From: Sclerodactyla briareus
Taxonomy: Eukaryota > Echinodermata > Holothuroidea > Dendrochirotida > Sclerodactylidae
DNA length: 64,000 bases
NCBI GenBank assembly: GCA_026419785.1
Contig: JAODTK010001199.1
Coordinates: 62,001-126,000 of the forward strand
Reading direction: 5' to 3'
Shown here: positions 45,300 through 57,697 of the stretch, piece after piece
Position numbering within the stretch: position 1 is the stretch's first letter
Layout of the letters: each line of letters starts with the position of its first letter
The notes under the pieces: generated by a model
What the model was told of the DNA's origin: nothing
Database searches by the model: none
Seen by the model: only the letters and a program-made list of their open reading frames with translations
Position numbers and translations under genes: made by a program

Positions 45300-46985
45300 T
45301 TTGCATATTAGTTGTCAGATCAGTCAAAATGATGCGTTAATAATGTTTTCGCACAATAACATTGGAAATGTTCATTGAATGCAATCTGCTTAGGAGGGGA
45401 TGCAGCACATGGAGTGTAACAATTTTCATAAACCCCGCCATGTCATTGAAGGTCAGTAAAGGCATATTTGGGTGGTCAAAAACGATTGTACTTTTTCGGA
45501 CTAGCACTTTGGTGTGTTATCAGAATGAAGGCAAAATGTCCTAGGAGTGGATGTTCACATGGAGAGTAACAATTCTCATAAAAAATGTCATCTCATTAAA
45601 GGTCATTCGGGGGTCAACTTAGGGTCAAAATGTTTTGGCTATAATCGGAGATTGAATATCTGCGAAGGTGGATGGTTCACCATTGGGATATAATTGTTAC
45701 CTGCATGTGTGTGACCTCTGACCTGAATTTGACCTCTGTCGGGGTTTGGTCATGTGGGTACAAGGTCGAATCTTGAATGAATGTGCTTATTAAGGAGGTA
45801 ACGGGCAAAAAAAAAAATAGAAATGGTAATTTTTGGATATGTGATTGAGCTTTGTGTGCTTATGGAGAGAAACAAGAAGACAACAAACTCCCGCTTCGAT
45901 CGGACACTTACTTTGGTAGTACAAGGGGTCAAAGTTCAATTTTATTACTATTTTTGTTTTTTTGCAATAACATTGCACATGTTCATCGGAATGCAATATG
46001 CTCTAGGAGTGGATTGAATCACATGGGTGTTGTAACAATTTTTATAAAGTCCGCCATGTCATTGAAGGTAATTAAGGTCACTTAGGGGTCGAAAACTTAT
46101 TTTAGTACTTTTTCGGCAATAGCACTGGGTTGTGTTCATAGAATTGAAAATGCTCATGGGAGTGGATGATCACATGGAGAGTAAACAATCTCATAACAAT
46201 GTATATCATTAAAAGCGTCATTCGGGGTCACTCAGGGGTCAAAAAACGGTTTTTGCTATAATCGGAAAATTGAATTTCTGCGAGGGTTGGATGGGTCACC
46301 ATTGCTGATATAATGTTGACCTGCATGTGTGTGACATCTGACCTAATTTGATCTCTGTCGGGTGGTCTTGTGGGTGAAGGTCAATCTTGAATAAATGTGT
46401 ATTTGAGGAGTGCTGGCAAAAAAATAAGAACTGGTAATTTTTGGATATGTGATTGAGCTTTGTGTGCTTATGGAGAGAAACAACTCGCTTCAATCGGACA
46501 CTTACTTGGTAGTGACAAGGGGGTTCTCAAGTTCAATTTTATTACCTTTTTCGCAATAAAATTGGACATGGTCATTGGAAAGCAATATGTTTTTAGGAGG
46601 GGATGCATCACATGGAGTGTAACCCATTTTCATAAAACCGCCATGTCATGAAGGTCATTAAAAGGTCACTTAGGGGTCCAAAATGATTGAGTACTTTTCG
46701 GCAATAGCACTGGGTGTGTTCATCAGAATGCAAAATGCTCTAGGAGTGATGATCACATGGACAGTAACAATTTTCATAGCAAATGTATATCATAAAGGTC
46801 ATGCGAGGTCAGTTAGGGGTCAAAAAACTGTTTTTTTCTATAATCGGAGATGCATATCTGCGAAGGCTGGATGGTCACAGTGTGATCAATTGTCGACCTG
46901 CAGTGTGTGACTCTGACCTGATGACCTCTGGGGGGCCATGTGGTTTTAAAGGTCGATCTTGATAAATGGGCTTATTTAGGCGCTC
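45300..46985 (+). repeat. Higher-order tandem repeat, period ~600 bp
   Basis: Three units begin near 45361, 45969 and 46560. Each has two internal sub-units with GTTCAT(C)GGAATGCAA, CTAGGAGTGGATG, CACATGGAGAGTAACAATTTTCATA, ATGTCATTGAAGGTCATTAAGGTCA and AGGGGTCAAAA, then a tail with ATAATCGGAGA, GCATGTGTGTGACCTCTGACC and GGTAATTTTTGGATATGTGATTGAGC. Units differ by many small indels. The repeated AGGTCA words resemble nuclear-receptor half-sites but are probably just repeat sequence. Confidence 0.85.
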
Positions 46986-46999
46986 CTTGTCCGGGGCTG

Positions 47000-47810
47000 T
47001 AGGGGTGCCTCAAAATTAACAAGTGCATTATGGAATGACCCAATTGACCTGATACACAATCGCTTCACAAGTCTAAAAGTGTCTTCTTTCCACGAATATG
47101 TTCCGGTCTCATGTTCACACATTTCGAATAAGAGATGCGGGGATTATTACGTATGGCGGTTTAACCGCACGACATTTTCAGTTATGCTGGGTTAGTTGAG
47201 TGAGAAAGGTGAAGAAGGACAAAGATCTTTATCCATGAACAGAAAGTCGAGAAGGTAACGCGGAAGGAGGTTAGCGGATCCATTCTCTCAAAGACATTCA
47301 GTTATGACAAAACGTCTCTTCTTGCCGCTATATCACTCTCGAAATGTTCCGCGTATGTACTTCTGTGTCGTCGTTAGTAGTTGATTCGGTGTATCGTGTG
47401 TGTGTTGGGTGTGTCTGTCTGTCTGTCTGTTAGTGTTGGCGCGACCGCGCCGCGCGCGCGGTGTGTGGGTGTGTGGTGACACGAGGAAGCGCGAGCCCAT
47501 GATTGTCCCACAGTGTAAGACAACCTATATGAACAAGAGACTGTGGAACAGAAGAAAGATACGGGTTGATTTACTTCGAACAGCTGGAATGAAGTAGAAA
47601 GAAAACGTACATCCACGCGGAGAAAGGAGCAAGCGGACGTTCCAGGATGCACGGCCGAAAAGAATGGCAAGGAGAAGCAGAGGAACGAGAGGGCGAGTAA
47701 TTTCTGCAAGGGGAACAACTCATGTCGTTCAAGGAGATTGGCCATAAAGTATTGGTAGAGGAGACAAAGAGAGAATATAGATCTACGACGGGATAAAGGC
47801 TGAAGATGAC
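47000..47810. other. Unassigned stretch upstream of LINE fragment
   Basis: Contains a TGTGTGTC/TGTCTGTC simple tract (47395-47432), a CGCGCGCG run at 47447-47460, and a plus-strand frame from 47498 rich in Lys/Arg that may belong to the 5' part of the LINE at 47.8 kb. No domain is recognised. Confidence 0.35.
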
Positions 47811-47814
47811 AGTG

Positions 47815-48545
47815 AGTTGGTCACGTTTCGCAAATTAGGAATGATTATGGACTCTGCCTTTTGATGTTAGTCAGGTGCCAAAACATTGTAAGCTGCCCGG
47901 CAGGTAATTAGAATGATAGGGAACATCGCAGACTCGATCAGAAGACTACCGCCATTGCTGATCAATGCTTTGTCACATCCAAGGCTGGATTGCTTGTTAA
48001 TTCAGTGTTATTTGACTCCCGACTATCTTATTAACAAACTTCAGCGAGTGCAAAACACTGCTGCTCGACTTATTCTCTGTGTTCCCCTCGTCATGACTCA
48101 TGAGCATATCACTCCACTGCTATCAGCTTCACTGGCCTCCCAGATAATGCAGAGAATTGCTTTTTTTTAAACCTTCTACTCTCCTATATAAAAAAAACAA
48201 TCACCTTGCATTTGCTCCTATTTCATCTCATAGCTGTTCATTACCATGTTCCTTCCAGATCTCTAAGGTCATCTTCCAGCAACAGCTTAAAGTCACCGTT
48301 CGCTCATCCATCAAGTTCCACGGGACCGTTATCGCCTCTGCTGCTCCTACCTTGTGGAATACCCTTCCGACTCTGTCCGTCGGGGTTCCGACTGTAGCTA
48401 CTTTCAAGTCTCGTCCTAAAACCTTTCTCTCTTCCTCCGCAGTCTTTCTCGTCTGACTGATCTCCTGTTTTCTTTTTTAAGGTCTGTAAAGCGCCTATAG
48501 GCTTTTTGCATTAGGCGCTCTATCAAGTCCTCAATATTATTATAA
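47815..48545 (+). pseudogene. CR1/L2-like LINE, 3'-terminal fragment
   Basis: Plus-strand frames give LGMIMDSA (family LGVxxDSxLSF), then PDYLINKLQRVQNTAARLI, ITPLLSAS, RIAF, TLLYK, APISS, VRSSIKFHGT and AAPTLWNTLP with TFKSRPKTFL. This is the order of the region after the reverse transcriptase in CR1/L2/Rex-type LINEs. After the coding end, GTAAAGCGCCTATAGGCTTTTTGCA and an ATTATTATAAT tail resemble 3' ends of such elements. The copy is 5'-truncated and frameshifted. Confidence 0.9.
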
Positions 48546-48997
48546 TGATTTTATCGTTGATGAGATGAATGGTCTTTCTCTGAATACAATCAAGACAACT
48601 TAGGGTGATAGCGAGGCCCACCCACTCCGAATGTGCCCATATCCAATAGAACGAATTCGTCTTTGGGCTGACGGGGTTGAATCTACTTTCGGAAGCATCA
48701 GTTGCGAGTGGGAGTTTAAAGACAAATCTCCATGATTTCCATACTGCCGATGTTAAGAGGACGGACTGCAAGAAAGAGCTGGTCAAAGCCATAGAAAAAG
48801 AGGTGCACCAACATCCGACACACCCGCCGACAGAAATAAGCAGATTTTTAATCATTCCAGGTGAACATTAAACCATGCCCCAGCCAACATACCATAAATC
48901 GAGTTCAGATCATCATTCAACGATACAATTAAAGTATGGTCATTTTCATGGGTCTCACATTTCGTAAGTTGCTGATTGTAGTGATGTCTCATTTACA

Positions 48998-49485
48998 GCC
49001 TCTAACGCAGAACAAAGACAAATGCCTTGTGACACAGACAAACATTGCCTTGTGACGCAACAAGACAATTCCCAGCGGAACAGAATAAGACAAATAGAGA
49101 GTGTATGATGTCTTATAACCAACCACTCCATCATCCATCAATTCATGGATGGGATCTCTGACTAAATAAACCTAAAACGTCATTTTATCAATTTCTATGT
49201 CCCGACCTTCTATAATCGAGATGCAAAATTAATAGCCTTTGCTGTATAGAGTCGATAGGCGGCCTTTGCGCCCTCAGACTTCTGAAAAGTTATTTGCAAT
49301 ACCTAAAAAAGCAACATGCTCAAACCTTTATACATTTGGGGGTATGGGGCGTTGATATGTCGTTATTATATCCGTCACATGACTATGGACTTCGCGGTCC
49401 CGTCACAGACACATTGTCTACTTCTGTCGCATACGCATTGTCTTTGTCTGCGTCACAAGGCATTGTCTTTGTCTGCGTTAAAGGC
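48998..49485. mobile_element. Foldback element with minisatellite arms
   Basis: The left arm (48998-49075) is the reverse complement of the right arm (about 49400-49485). In one orientation the arms read GCCT(T/C)TAACGCAGA(A)CAAAGACAA, then TGCCTTGTGAC(G/A)CAGACAAA. The arms contain about two to three 25-28-bp units with CAAGGCA and TTGTCT. A spacer of about 320 bp separates them. No protein is recognised. Confidence 0.8.
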
Positions 49486-49696
49486 TTGTCTTTTCCTCTG
49501 TCAGAGTATCCTACTGGAGGTTCACAGGAGTTCAGGCCCTGGTCGATCATTTGTATGGATTAGTCTGCGCTCTCCGGCTTGTAAGGCTATATCCTCTTCC
49601 CTGCCAGTATTCTTAAATCAGAGAGTTTACCTCTGCGACCAGACTCTCTCTTCCAAAACTATCATTAATATGTGCTCATCATAAGGAAACCATTCA

Positions 49697-49770
49697 ACAT
49701 ACATACATACATACATACATACTACATACATACATACATACATACATACCTACATACATACATACATACC
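49697..49770. repeat. (ACAT)n microsatellite
   Basis: About 18 ACAT/CATA units with two one-base interruptions. Confidence 0.95.
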
Positions 49771-49799
49771 ACCGAGCAATGACCAAGACCTGGTAGCGA

Positions 49800-51900
49800 G
49801 TCCGATTCCCCGATTCCTCGCCCGACAGACCAAGCATCTCTTATAATCATGCGCAATATGGCCAGCAAGTAATCACGAGGGTTATTTAAAATTCAAGACG
49901 ATGTATCAATTAAAGGAGAATTAAAGTCTGAATTGGAAAGTGAATAATATTGTTGAATGGGAGACCATTATGTCATGAACATCTTCCCCAAATTCATCTA
50001 ACAATATTGCATACTTTCGAGATATGTCACTTTGAATGAAACGACAGGACACTGCCATTTTGATAAGGATTGTGATATCACCAAACCACTTGTACTCGCG
50101 AGTTTGTTCTTTATTATAATTTGTGATCAAATGATTCTAAGATATGTGCAAAGATTCGAACCAATTTAGTCTTAAAATTTCCTTTCGCATTATACCCTCC
50201 AGGTGATCATATAAAAGGGGTACATTGTTGTGCACAGTCATGTGAATGATAGAGGGAACAACAAAGGATACTTAAATGCCCGCGTAGGGGTTGATGTGGA
50301 CATCATAATTAGACTGTTCAATTCTCCTGCCATTCACCTTGGGGGAAATGGCAGCGCCCGTCTTTTTGTTTCAAACGCATATAACTTGGGCAGGGAACAA
50401 TATTTGTGAATGGAATTTTTTTGTAGAATGTTCCGTTACAACAAAAATTTGGGCTGCTCATAAATGTAAAGATATTTCCAGACTTTCATTCCCCTTTAAG
50501 AAAGCAATATCGTCTCTCATTCTCAACTCGCAACCCCTGTCTAGATGGACGGTGCCGGTTTTTTCATAACGTCACGAAAATACCGCTCGACGGTATATCG
50601 AAATTTATAATCTATTGACTAATCATAGTGGCGGTATTCGCATGATATCGTTTAACATTAATTCGTTTTAAAACTTGTGATTCGATCGGATTTCGTCATA
50701 TGCCATGTCATGCCAATACGAAATTATTTCGACGTATCATGAAACGAGAAGACGACGAGTCGTCTGCATACATCCGTGCCATCTACTAACGAGGTCATGT
50801 TCCTATTGAAGTCCAGTGGTATCGGACACACGCCTGAAGTTACGTGAACCGTCAGTCCAGATTTTAACTTGTTATTACTACACATCAATCGACTGGAATG
50901 ACCTGGATACACTCCTCACGTCATAGTCTAACTTCCCAGTTACTATGCCTCTATTCATCTCCCGGAGATCGAATGTTGTTGCAATAAAACGAAAAAACAT
51001 GTTATGTAATCTTTGTTTGAAATATAATAGTACTATGATATAACAACAATTTTATGCGCGACAAAACACTAGACTTTCTCTACACATTTGCCTGAAGCAG
51101 TTTCCGTCTCACTTCGAACTATGTCTCAAAAAAATAACCCAAAATTACGACAAAAATCTATCGTTCGGCTATGGCGTTTCGATCGAAGGATCATATTGCA
51201 CTTGCTATAAGTTCAGGTATAAACTTTCCGAAAAATATTTATTAGTTCCTTTCACATGAAAGAAATTCGACTTGTAAAAATATTGGAACAATTATATTGG
51301 ACTGCCCCTGAACTATGCCGTATGTGTATGAGTACGTGTGTGAGTGTGTGTGCGTGACACTCACACAACACCGTTTTCAGTGCCATGTTGTATTCTGTTC
51401 TCTAGGCACTTTCGAACTCTTCATTGAAATTTCTTCGATTATCAGTTATATATATCACCACCAATGCAAGTCAGCCGATGAACACTCGCTTCTTGTAATT
51501 GCGTCGTCTCATCTCACACAGACAAAGATTTCCGCAGTGTACATGACAAAGAGATCACCCGATACCCATAGCCTCACTAGTAACGACTGGTAAACACTGA
51601 TCATACAGCACACGTGTTAAACCCCCTGATAAAGGTTTAGGGCGCTCTCCTCAGTTATTACTGATGGGGCTATAAAAGTCAGTTGAAGAGATTAATATCG
51701 GTATGGAAAGCATCTACCGATTTCAGGGAAGTGGAATCGACCTTTCGCTTCTCCTCCGTTTTACTCTCAATTTCATGTTGCCGTTACAACGGAAAGTATA
51801 CTACATATAGCCTATACTTCTAGTATCCTAGGCTTACAGGGCTATGAACAACTATTTGGAATTCTTTCAATTGAAGAGGTTCCTGAGGTTTTTGATGCTG
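49800..51900. other. Intergenic region downstream of neurogenin
   Basis: No gene is recognised. A small inverted repeat occurs at 50568-50648 and a GTGTGAGTGTGTGTGCGTG tract near 51330. Confidence 0.4.
50568..50648. mobile_element. Small foldback element, possible relative of 38.7 kb
   Basis: AACGTCACGAAAATACCGC (50568-50586) is complementary with a few mismatches to GCGGTATTCGCATGATAT (50631-50648). Ends resemble the 38719-38854 element in having GTCACG followed by an AA-rich stretch and ACCG. Confidence 0.4.
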
Positions 51901-51920
51901 TTAAAGACATGATAATAATA

Positions 51921-51926
51921 TTTATT
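51921..51926 (-). terminator. Polyadenylation signal of the neurogenin gene
   Basis: TTTATT on the plus strand is AATAAA on the minus strand, about 130 bases after the neurogenin stop codon. A plausible 3' end lies near 51900. Confidence 0.55.
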
Positions 51927-52052
51927 GACATATTCTATATATTTACAAATAACTATATACATGAAAGTTCACGGTCGGAATATTGTGAGATTTGCACCTT
52001 CACAGACGGATATATGGATATTACGGTAGTACAACTGACAATGAACTGAATG

Positions 52053-52999
52053 TTACGTCGCAGTGTTTCTAACGACCCGTGCAACTCCGAGCTCCCACAA
52101 TGGCGGAAAATCTAGTTTGCCCCGATTCATAGACTGGTAAGCCACAGTCGATACCCAGGCTACATAAAACTGGCAATGTTCGAGTAAAGACAACTCGACT
52201 GTATGAGGAACGGTTCGCTGTCCGAGCCATGCGGACCCCCCCGCCTCTCCGCATGTGCGGAACGGGAAACCTCCCCTTTCCGTTGATTTCAAAAGTTGTG
52301 AGGTGGCCATTGCGCTCGCCATTTGTTGACACGAAGCCCTGTAGGACGGGACGAAGTTGCCGAGTTGCTGCTGGTGCATCGGTGGAATTTGTATCGAATG
52401 CGCGCTCAGTGGGAGCGTCGAGTTCACGCGGCAGGACGGATTCCCGGCGACCACTGGTGACGTCACTTCCGGTGTGACCGCAGTCGGCGGCTGCTCGTCG
52501 ACCACTTTCAGCATTTCAGAGAGCGCCCAGATGTAGTTGTGCGCAAATCGGAGAGTCTCGATCTTCGTCAGCTTCGTCTCGTCGGGAAATTTGGGCAAGA
52601 CTTCCCGAAGACCGTCGAGCGCCTCGTTCAGACTGTGCATCCTGTTGCGTTCGCGATCGTTCGCCTTCATTCGGCGGTGCCGACGGATTTTCTGGAGGCA
52701 CGAAGGACTCCGATTGCGGCACTCGTCCTCGCATACCGCTTCCGCTTGGCGCCGCAGCAGGCGTCGTGTTCGGAGGTCCTCGGCTTATCGCTGGACTTCT
52801 CAGACACGTCGAGCTCAACCTTGGTAATAATGTCGGGTCCAGTATTGGTGGGTCGGACGTCTTCGTGGTTGTTCGGAGCTACTCTGGCACATGGCGGGCG
52901 CTTTAGTTTCTCGACATTGTTGTTGTTCAGGATCGTCGCAGGGTGCATACAGGATAAATGTCCTCTCTGCCGCATCAGACTCGATGTCACATTCGCCAT
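52053..52999 (-). CDS. Neurog (ngn): Neurogenin-type bHLH transcription factor
   Basis: A proneural transcription factor that binds E-boxes as a heterodimer with E-proteins and drives neuronal fate; nuclear. The start ATG at 52999-52997 follows directly on a good acceptor (TTATTTGTTGCAG). About 104 residues, rich in Lys/Arg toward the end (AKRKRYAR), precede the b[23 protein letters not shown] (basic region and helix 1), [13 protein letters not shown] (helix 1 end and loop), [20 protein letters not shown] (helix 2). [16 protein letters not shown] is typical of neurogenins. The C-terminal ~140 residues are divergent, with no motif I know. The frame is broken once, at the A-run (plus TTTT, 52688-52691): one additional A restores [13 protein letters not shown]. 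With that the protein is about 315 residues. No intron interrupts the coding part, as in vertebrate neurogenins. Confidence 0.93.
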
Positions 53000-55900
53000 C
53001 TGCAACAAATAAACAGAGAGATAAATAATTGCTGTTTTTTTTTTAAATAATGTGTACCAAATCAAAAATATATCGTTAGTATATTAATATTGGTGGCGTT
53101 TCCCAGAAGCGAATTGAGGGAGACCCTTTTATGTTTCATGTGTGGTGCGTTCATAGAGGTTTAACACATTAAGGTCCACTTAAATGGCATTGTATGGACG
53201 AGACAATATAAAACATTGAGATCATCGAGATTGATCTTAGGTCACAACAAACGGTTCGTGATCGCCAGAACGTATTCCAAACACATGTCAGAACAGTCAA
53301 CGCAATACGTCGGGGTCCGCTAGGTTCAACTCTCTTTCGCTCCGCTATAATGCGTTCAAACCGTCTACGCTTACTCACACATTGCCATTACTGATCAGTA
53401 GTCCGGCGCCCCTCTCTTGTCGCAAATTACTTTTAAACTTTTGTCATTTGATCGGCTAGTTCAATTTCCAGATGTGTTGTCTGAACCGAATGTGAATAGC
53501 GCCCTCCCGACCCAGCGCATCTGTACGGATTCCTACCAGAGAACCATTGTGAATTTTGGCAATAGGCCTATTAACAAGACGAAATCTGTCACCAGTTCAT
53601 AATCAAAGAAATCGAAGTACTATTGCTCTGGTCCAGTTATGTCGTAAAGTTAAAATAACGAACGTCAAGGATCTGAGTTTTTTTCTGAATGCTTGGAGGG
53701 TTCGCCTAATAAATAGTTTTGGTTTGGGATTTCCGCCTCAATTGAGAACCTTCTGGTTTAGGCCAGCTATCAGACTATATTGCAGTAGTTCGTCATTTTC
53801 CCAGTTACGAGCGGGTGCGGTTCTACGGAGGGGGCTGGGCGTGGTACGGGGACTTCAGTACATGCAATTCACATGAATGCGGGAAAATGATCATTGCTTG
53901 AAATAAGACGATGATTTATCACCTTTTGCTGAGTGAGGCCTTTTCCCGAGATCTGATAATTCTAATTTTCCAAACTTCTCTTGTACGTTACCGCCCTCCG
54001 ATATTAGCTCTCCGCGTAGATAGTCACATTTCAATGGACCCCTCAAGAAGCTCTAAACCGCTTTTGAGTAAGGCTGGGCATTTATCTGACTTTATAGATT
54101 GCTTTCCAAAATCTGTCGTGTCCGTTGTTCATTCATGGTACACACCATACAGTCAACGCAAATTAAAACTTACGCTCGCGCTCGAAGGCACGAGATAATA
54201 CGTGTTTTGGTGTAGCCTATAGAGACCATATTAAGGTTGAACCGTGATAGCATGGGTGTCATACTATAACTGTAGACTGAGAAAGACAGTTTACAGCCTA
54301 TAGTAAACATTAACTATTATTTTAGTCAAGAGACTGGTGATTTACCGATCATAAATGTTGGGTTGAATTCAATTAATTCATTAATTTTGACATTTTTGTG
54401 CCGGAAATAGTATGGTACACAACGTTACTCGTAATTTGAGATTTATTTTAGATAGCGCTTAGTGGTTCATCGGGACAATCTCGTTTTATTCATGCATGTT
54501 CCACACTTTAGGAGAAGGAGAGAGATATATTTAGACGATTAGATATATAAAGCTAGAAAAAATTTCTTCAAATATATATATATATTTTATTTCGGTTTGT
54601 CTAGAATACTTTTGGTTGCATCCAACAGTCCAATGTGTCAACTCGACACTATTTTTAGGCTAATGGGGGCGTACAAAATCGGGGATTGCTGAGCAAACGA
54701 GCAACTGGTGGATTTTTTGAAACGGCTTTAATGGGTCACTATTGTATGTCCGCCCTTGTCATATGGCATAATGGCGAGGGCGCTATTCTAAATGTGTTTT
54801 TTCCTATACCAGTAATGGTTCTATTAATCGTATTTATAGTACCAGTAATTAATTCAGAATAAATCATTTCAAGAAGAATCTGTAGGAAAATAACATGCAC
54901 TAAAAATTCATGACTGGCACTATCCAACATGTTGTGTAGAATTTACACACCCTGGTTTAGCTAGCACACCTATCTCGGTGTTGTGTAAGAAATTACACAA
55001 CGATGTGTACAGGTTTTGTAAAACATACACAAGTTGTGCAGATTATACAAAATGATTGTGTAATAGTTAGACAACATTTTTAAGAGTGTATGATTTTTCA
55101 ACAATCCATACACTCTCAGGAACTTCTCCCTCACCGAAAATTTTACGATTGGAAAATATATGAATATACATTAATTATCAGTATACGTTCGCGCCTCATA
55201 GGTTTTTGCAACCGTATGTTGACAGTTGGGGAATATGGGGGTCCATATTGTAGAGAACAATGTTATGCATGAACAAAAGACAATGTATGGAGGCCCTCAT
55301 TGAAGTGGGGGGTCACGATCCCCATGTTCCCCCTCCCCGGGTTTGCGCCTATAGTGGTTTCAAGTAGGACTTTCCTGCAATATGTGTGATGCTCTGCATA
55401 GAAAAGACCTGAAAAAACAATTTGATTCCCCACAGCTGAAAAAAGGGGCTACAGTGTGTGGGCACCGCATATAGCGGACTAATCTGCTAATCGCAGTTCA
55501 GTCGGTTTTTAACTCCTCCATGTCTTGTTGAGTATACATTCTGGCGATAACCCCAGGCTAGCATGTTTTCTTTGCCACTGTGGTCGACCAATTTTGCACA
55601 TGGAACATTCCATAGTTCTCGTCGTACCGGACGCATGTTAACCCACGCGTAAACGGTATACGATATCATGACAAAATAGTCAGTATAGTAGGCCTATTCA
55701 GGAAGGCGCCATTTTGCTTAACTTTATTCGATACAATTTCCTGGGGTGTTTTCCAGTACTCCGCTCTACAACCAAACAATTTTAACAGAGTTCAACTACC
55801 CGGCCTCTTTTTTCCGGTTCGTTCTACAGGGGATAATAGGCCTGATCTTACACAAATAGCTATCTAACACATGGTGTCCGTGTGTAATCGCTGTTATCAA

Positions 55901-56706
55901 TACCACACAAAGGGAATTGAATAACACTTAACGCAAGGAAATACGTATTTAAAAGGATTTTAACAACTTTATTTGTCACCGAGCACGCTCCCCGCTCAAG
56001 GAATTACTAAATGTATCTCTTTTACGGACAAAATAACTCTTTGCATAACCCCGCTCGTCAGTCGCACCGATAATTTAGCTCCGATTCCCGCCGGCTTTTA
56101 AGGAAACTCGCGCGGGCGCTCATATCTCTTTCCGGGAGTGTTTAAATCTGTGTGGGAAAATCCACATCTGTTGCGCCTATACGCGCTGTGGCGTTCGTTC
56201 TGGGCTTTGCGCTACCTGCCAAATTATATACTTCACAGTGCCGTCGAGTGTGTAAAGAAATGTAAATTCCAGGTAAACTCTGAATTTATCGCTGATTTGA
56301 GAAGGTAATTATTTATTCACCGTGAATGTCCTTCGATATCATTATGTAATTTGATTTTCAATTCAGAAAAGTAAGTCATTTCAATAAATAATGACGGCTA
56401 GTTTAAAGGTGAATAGGGTTCGCGTCGTAAACTATTGACACTTTGAATTCCTAAAATGACAAGTGATTGGGGTGTTTTGTTTCGGAAATTTCCACTGAAA
56501 ATTGAAGAGGTGTAAATGTTGTTGTGATTTATAATATGATATTTTAATTTTCACAGTCGAAACCTAAAAAAACTACCAAAAAAATCGATTCCCCTTGATT
56601 TGAAACTTACTTTATCGAAGAGTAAACGCTTCATAAAAACAACATTGATGAAAAAATAAAGAATATCAGCACTTGAAAAAATAGAGAAGGAAAATAGCCC
56701 ACTTAC
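53000..56706 (-). other. Probable 5' UTR intron of neurogenin
   Basis: The minus strand has acceptor AG at 53001-53000 immediately before the start ATG, and a consensus donor CAG|GTAAGT with GT at 56706-56705. Between them no other gene is recognised. The segment contains a MITE-like piece at about 54930-55090, TA tracts near 54571, and could hold enhancers. Confidence 0.55.
54930..55091. mobile_element. MITE-like repeat rich in GTTGTGTAA/TTACACAAC
   Basis: The segment is made of alternating GTTGTGTA and TACACAAC words in both orientations and ends in TTTTTAAGAGTGTATG, a terminus close to that of the foldback element at 57698-57847. The left terminus is unclear, so it may be truncated. Confidence 0.45.
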
Positions 56707-56936
56707 CTGGTTTCCAATCAAAAGCTTCGCAGAGAGAGCCATTCTGACGTAGATACTGCTGACGAATATCCCTGTGAATTTCTTCAGGTTGTAAGATAGT
56801 TTACCAAGCGTCCTCCTTTTGGGCAATACCAAGATGAAACTGGGAACTGCTGGACAGACCAAAGAGTATCATCCAAACCCGAATCTCGTAAAATTGAGCT
56901 GTTCTTTCCCTCTCGTAAACTAAAATAGCTTTTGCC
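56707..56936 (-). other. Probable 5' untranslated exon of neurogenin
   Basis: Inferred exon from about 30 bases after the TATA box to the GTAAGT donor. It contains ATG codons in frames that do not reach the coding exon's start, so translation would need to initiate downstream or these are short upstream frames. Exon status rests on the donor, the TATA box and the acceptor that abuts the neurogenin ATG. Confidence 0.5.
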
Positions 56937-56965
56937 GCTCTCCCCCTCCTCCCCCTCCTCCTCCG

Positions 56966-56972
56966 TTTTATA
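56966..56972 (-). promoter_or_regulatory. TATA box, candidate neurogenin promoter
   Basis: TATAAAA on the minus strand (plus TTTTATA), followed by a purine-rich GGAGGAGGAGG tract. Position relative to the 5' exon fits a start near 56936. ATTGG/CCAAT words lie upstream near 57025 and 57109. Confidence 0.5.
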
Positions 56973-57697
56973 TTCCGGACCTGAAGTTTTTGTAAACAAT
57001 GGCAAGTCGGAAACCTCTGCAGCCAATAGAAATAGTTGACAAGAAACGTCGAGCGGTAGTGGCCACCATTTAATCTCTCATCTCATTGACTCACGCCGAG
57101 CGCTTTTGACCAATTAGCGACGGATGGTCTGGCAGTAGCTAAGCAACGGCAGTCAGTCAAAGGGTAATGGACCGCCCACTTTTTCAGACAGTTCGGCAGG
57201 AAGAATGGGCACTTGTCAAACGGGCAAACGATTTTGAAAAGACTTTTCTTATCGCCTTAATTGTGGACGGGTGCCTATATTTGTTAATACGAAACCTCAA
57301 AGTTCTAAATGCGGTGTTCATAACGAAATATCTGCACTATTTTCTCAGTTGCGGTATTAACCCCGGGAGAGTTGTTTAGAACAACGTTGACTTTTTGTGA
57401 AAGATTTCAGAACGCGAAGTCAAAACGCACTGGAAAAAAAGAAGAGAAAATAAAAGAATAAGAGTATTATATTTCCGTGTATTGTGCGAAACTGACACAC
57501 ACAATTGAAGCGATTGGTCAAAGCTCCTTATAAGTTGTTGTACCGCCTTCCACCTTCCAACACATGTGGGTAAGGCGGAGAAATAATAAACCAGAAAACA
57601 ATCGGAGTATGCCCGAAGCAGCAAAAATAATGTAGGCAGATGAAAAATTAATAGGTCTGGTCGTGTTATGTTGCGTATCGAGTGGTAAGTCTCCTGA

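Noticed and set aside
47374-47745. 123-codon minus-strand frame with Cys/Ser-rich region
   Set aside because: Derived from a GT/CA-type simple tract and the antisense of the region upstream of a LINE.
52229-53012. Plus-strand frames over the neurogenin gene
   Set aside because: They are antisense shadows of the bHLH coding exon.
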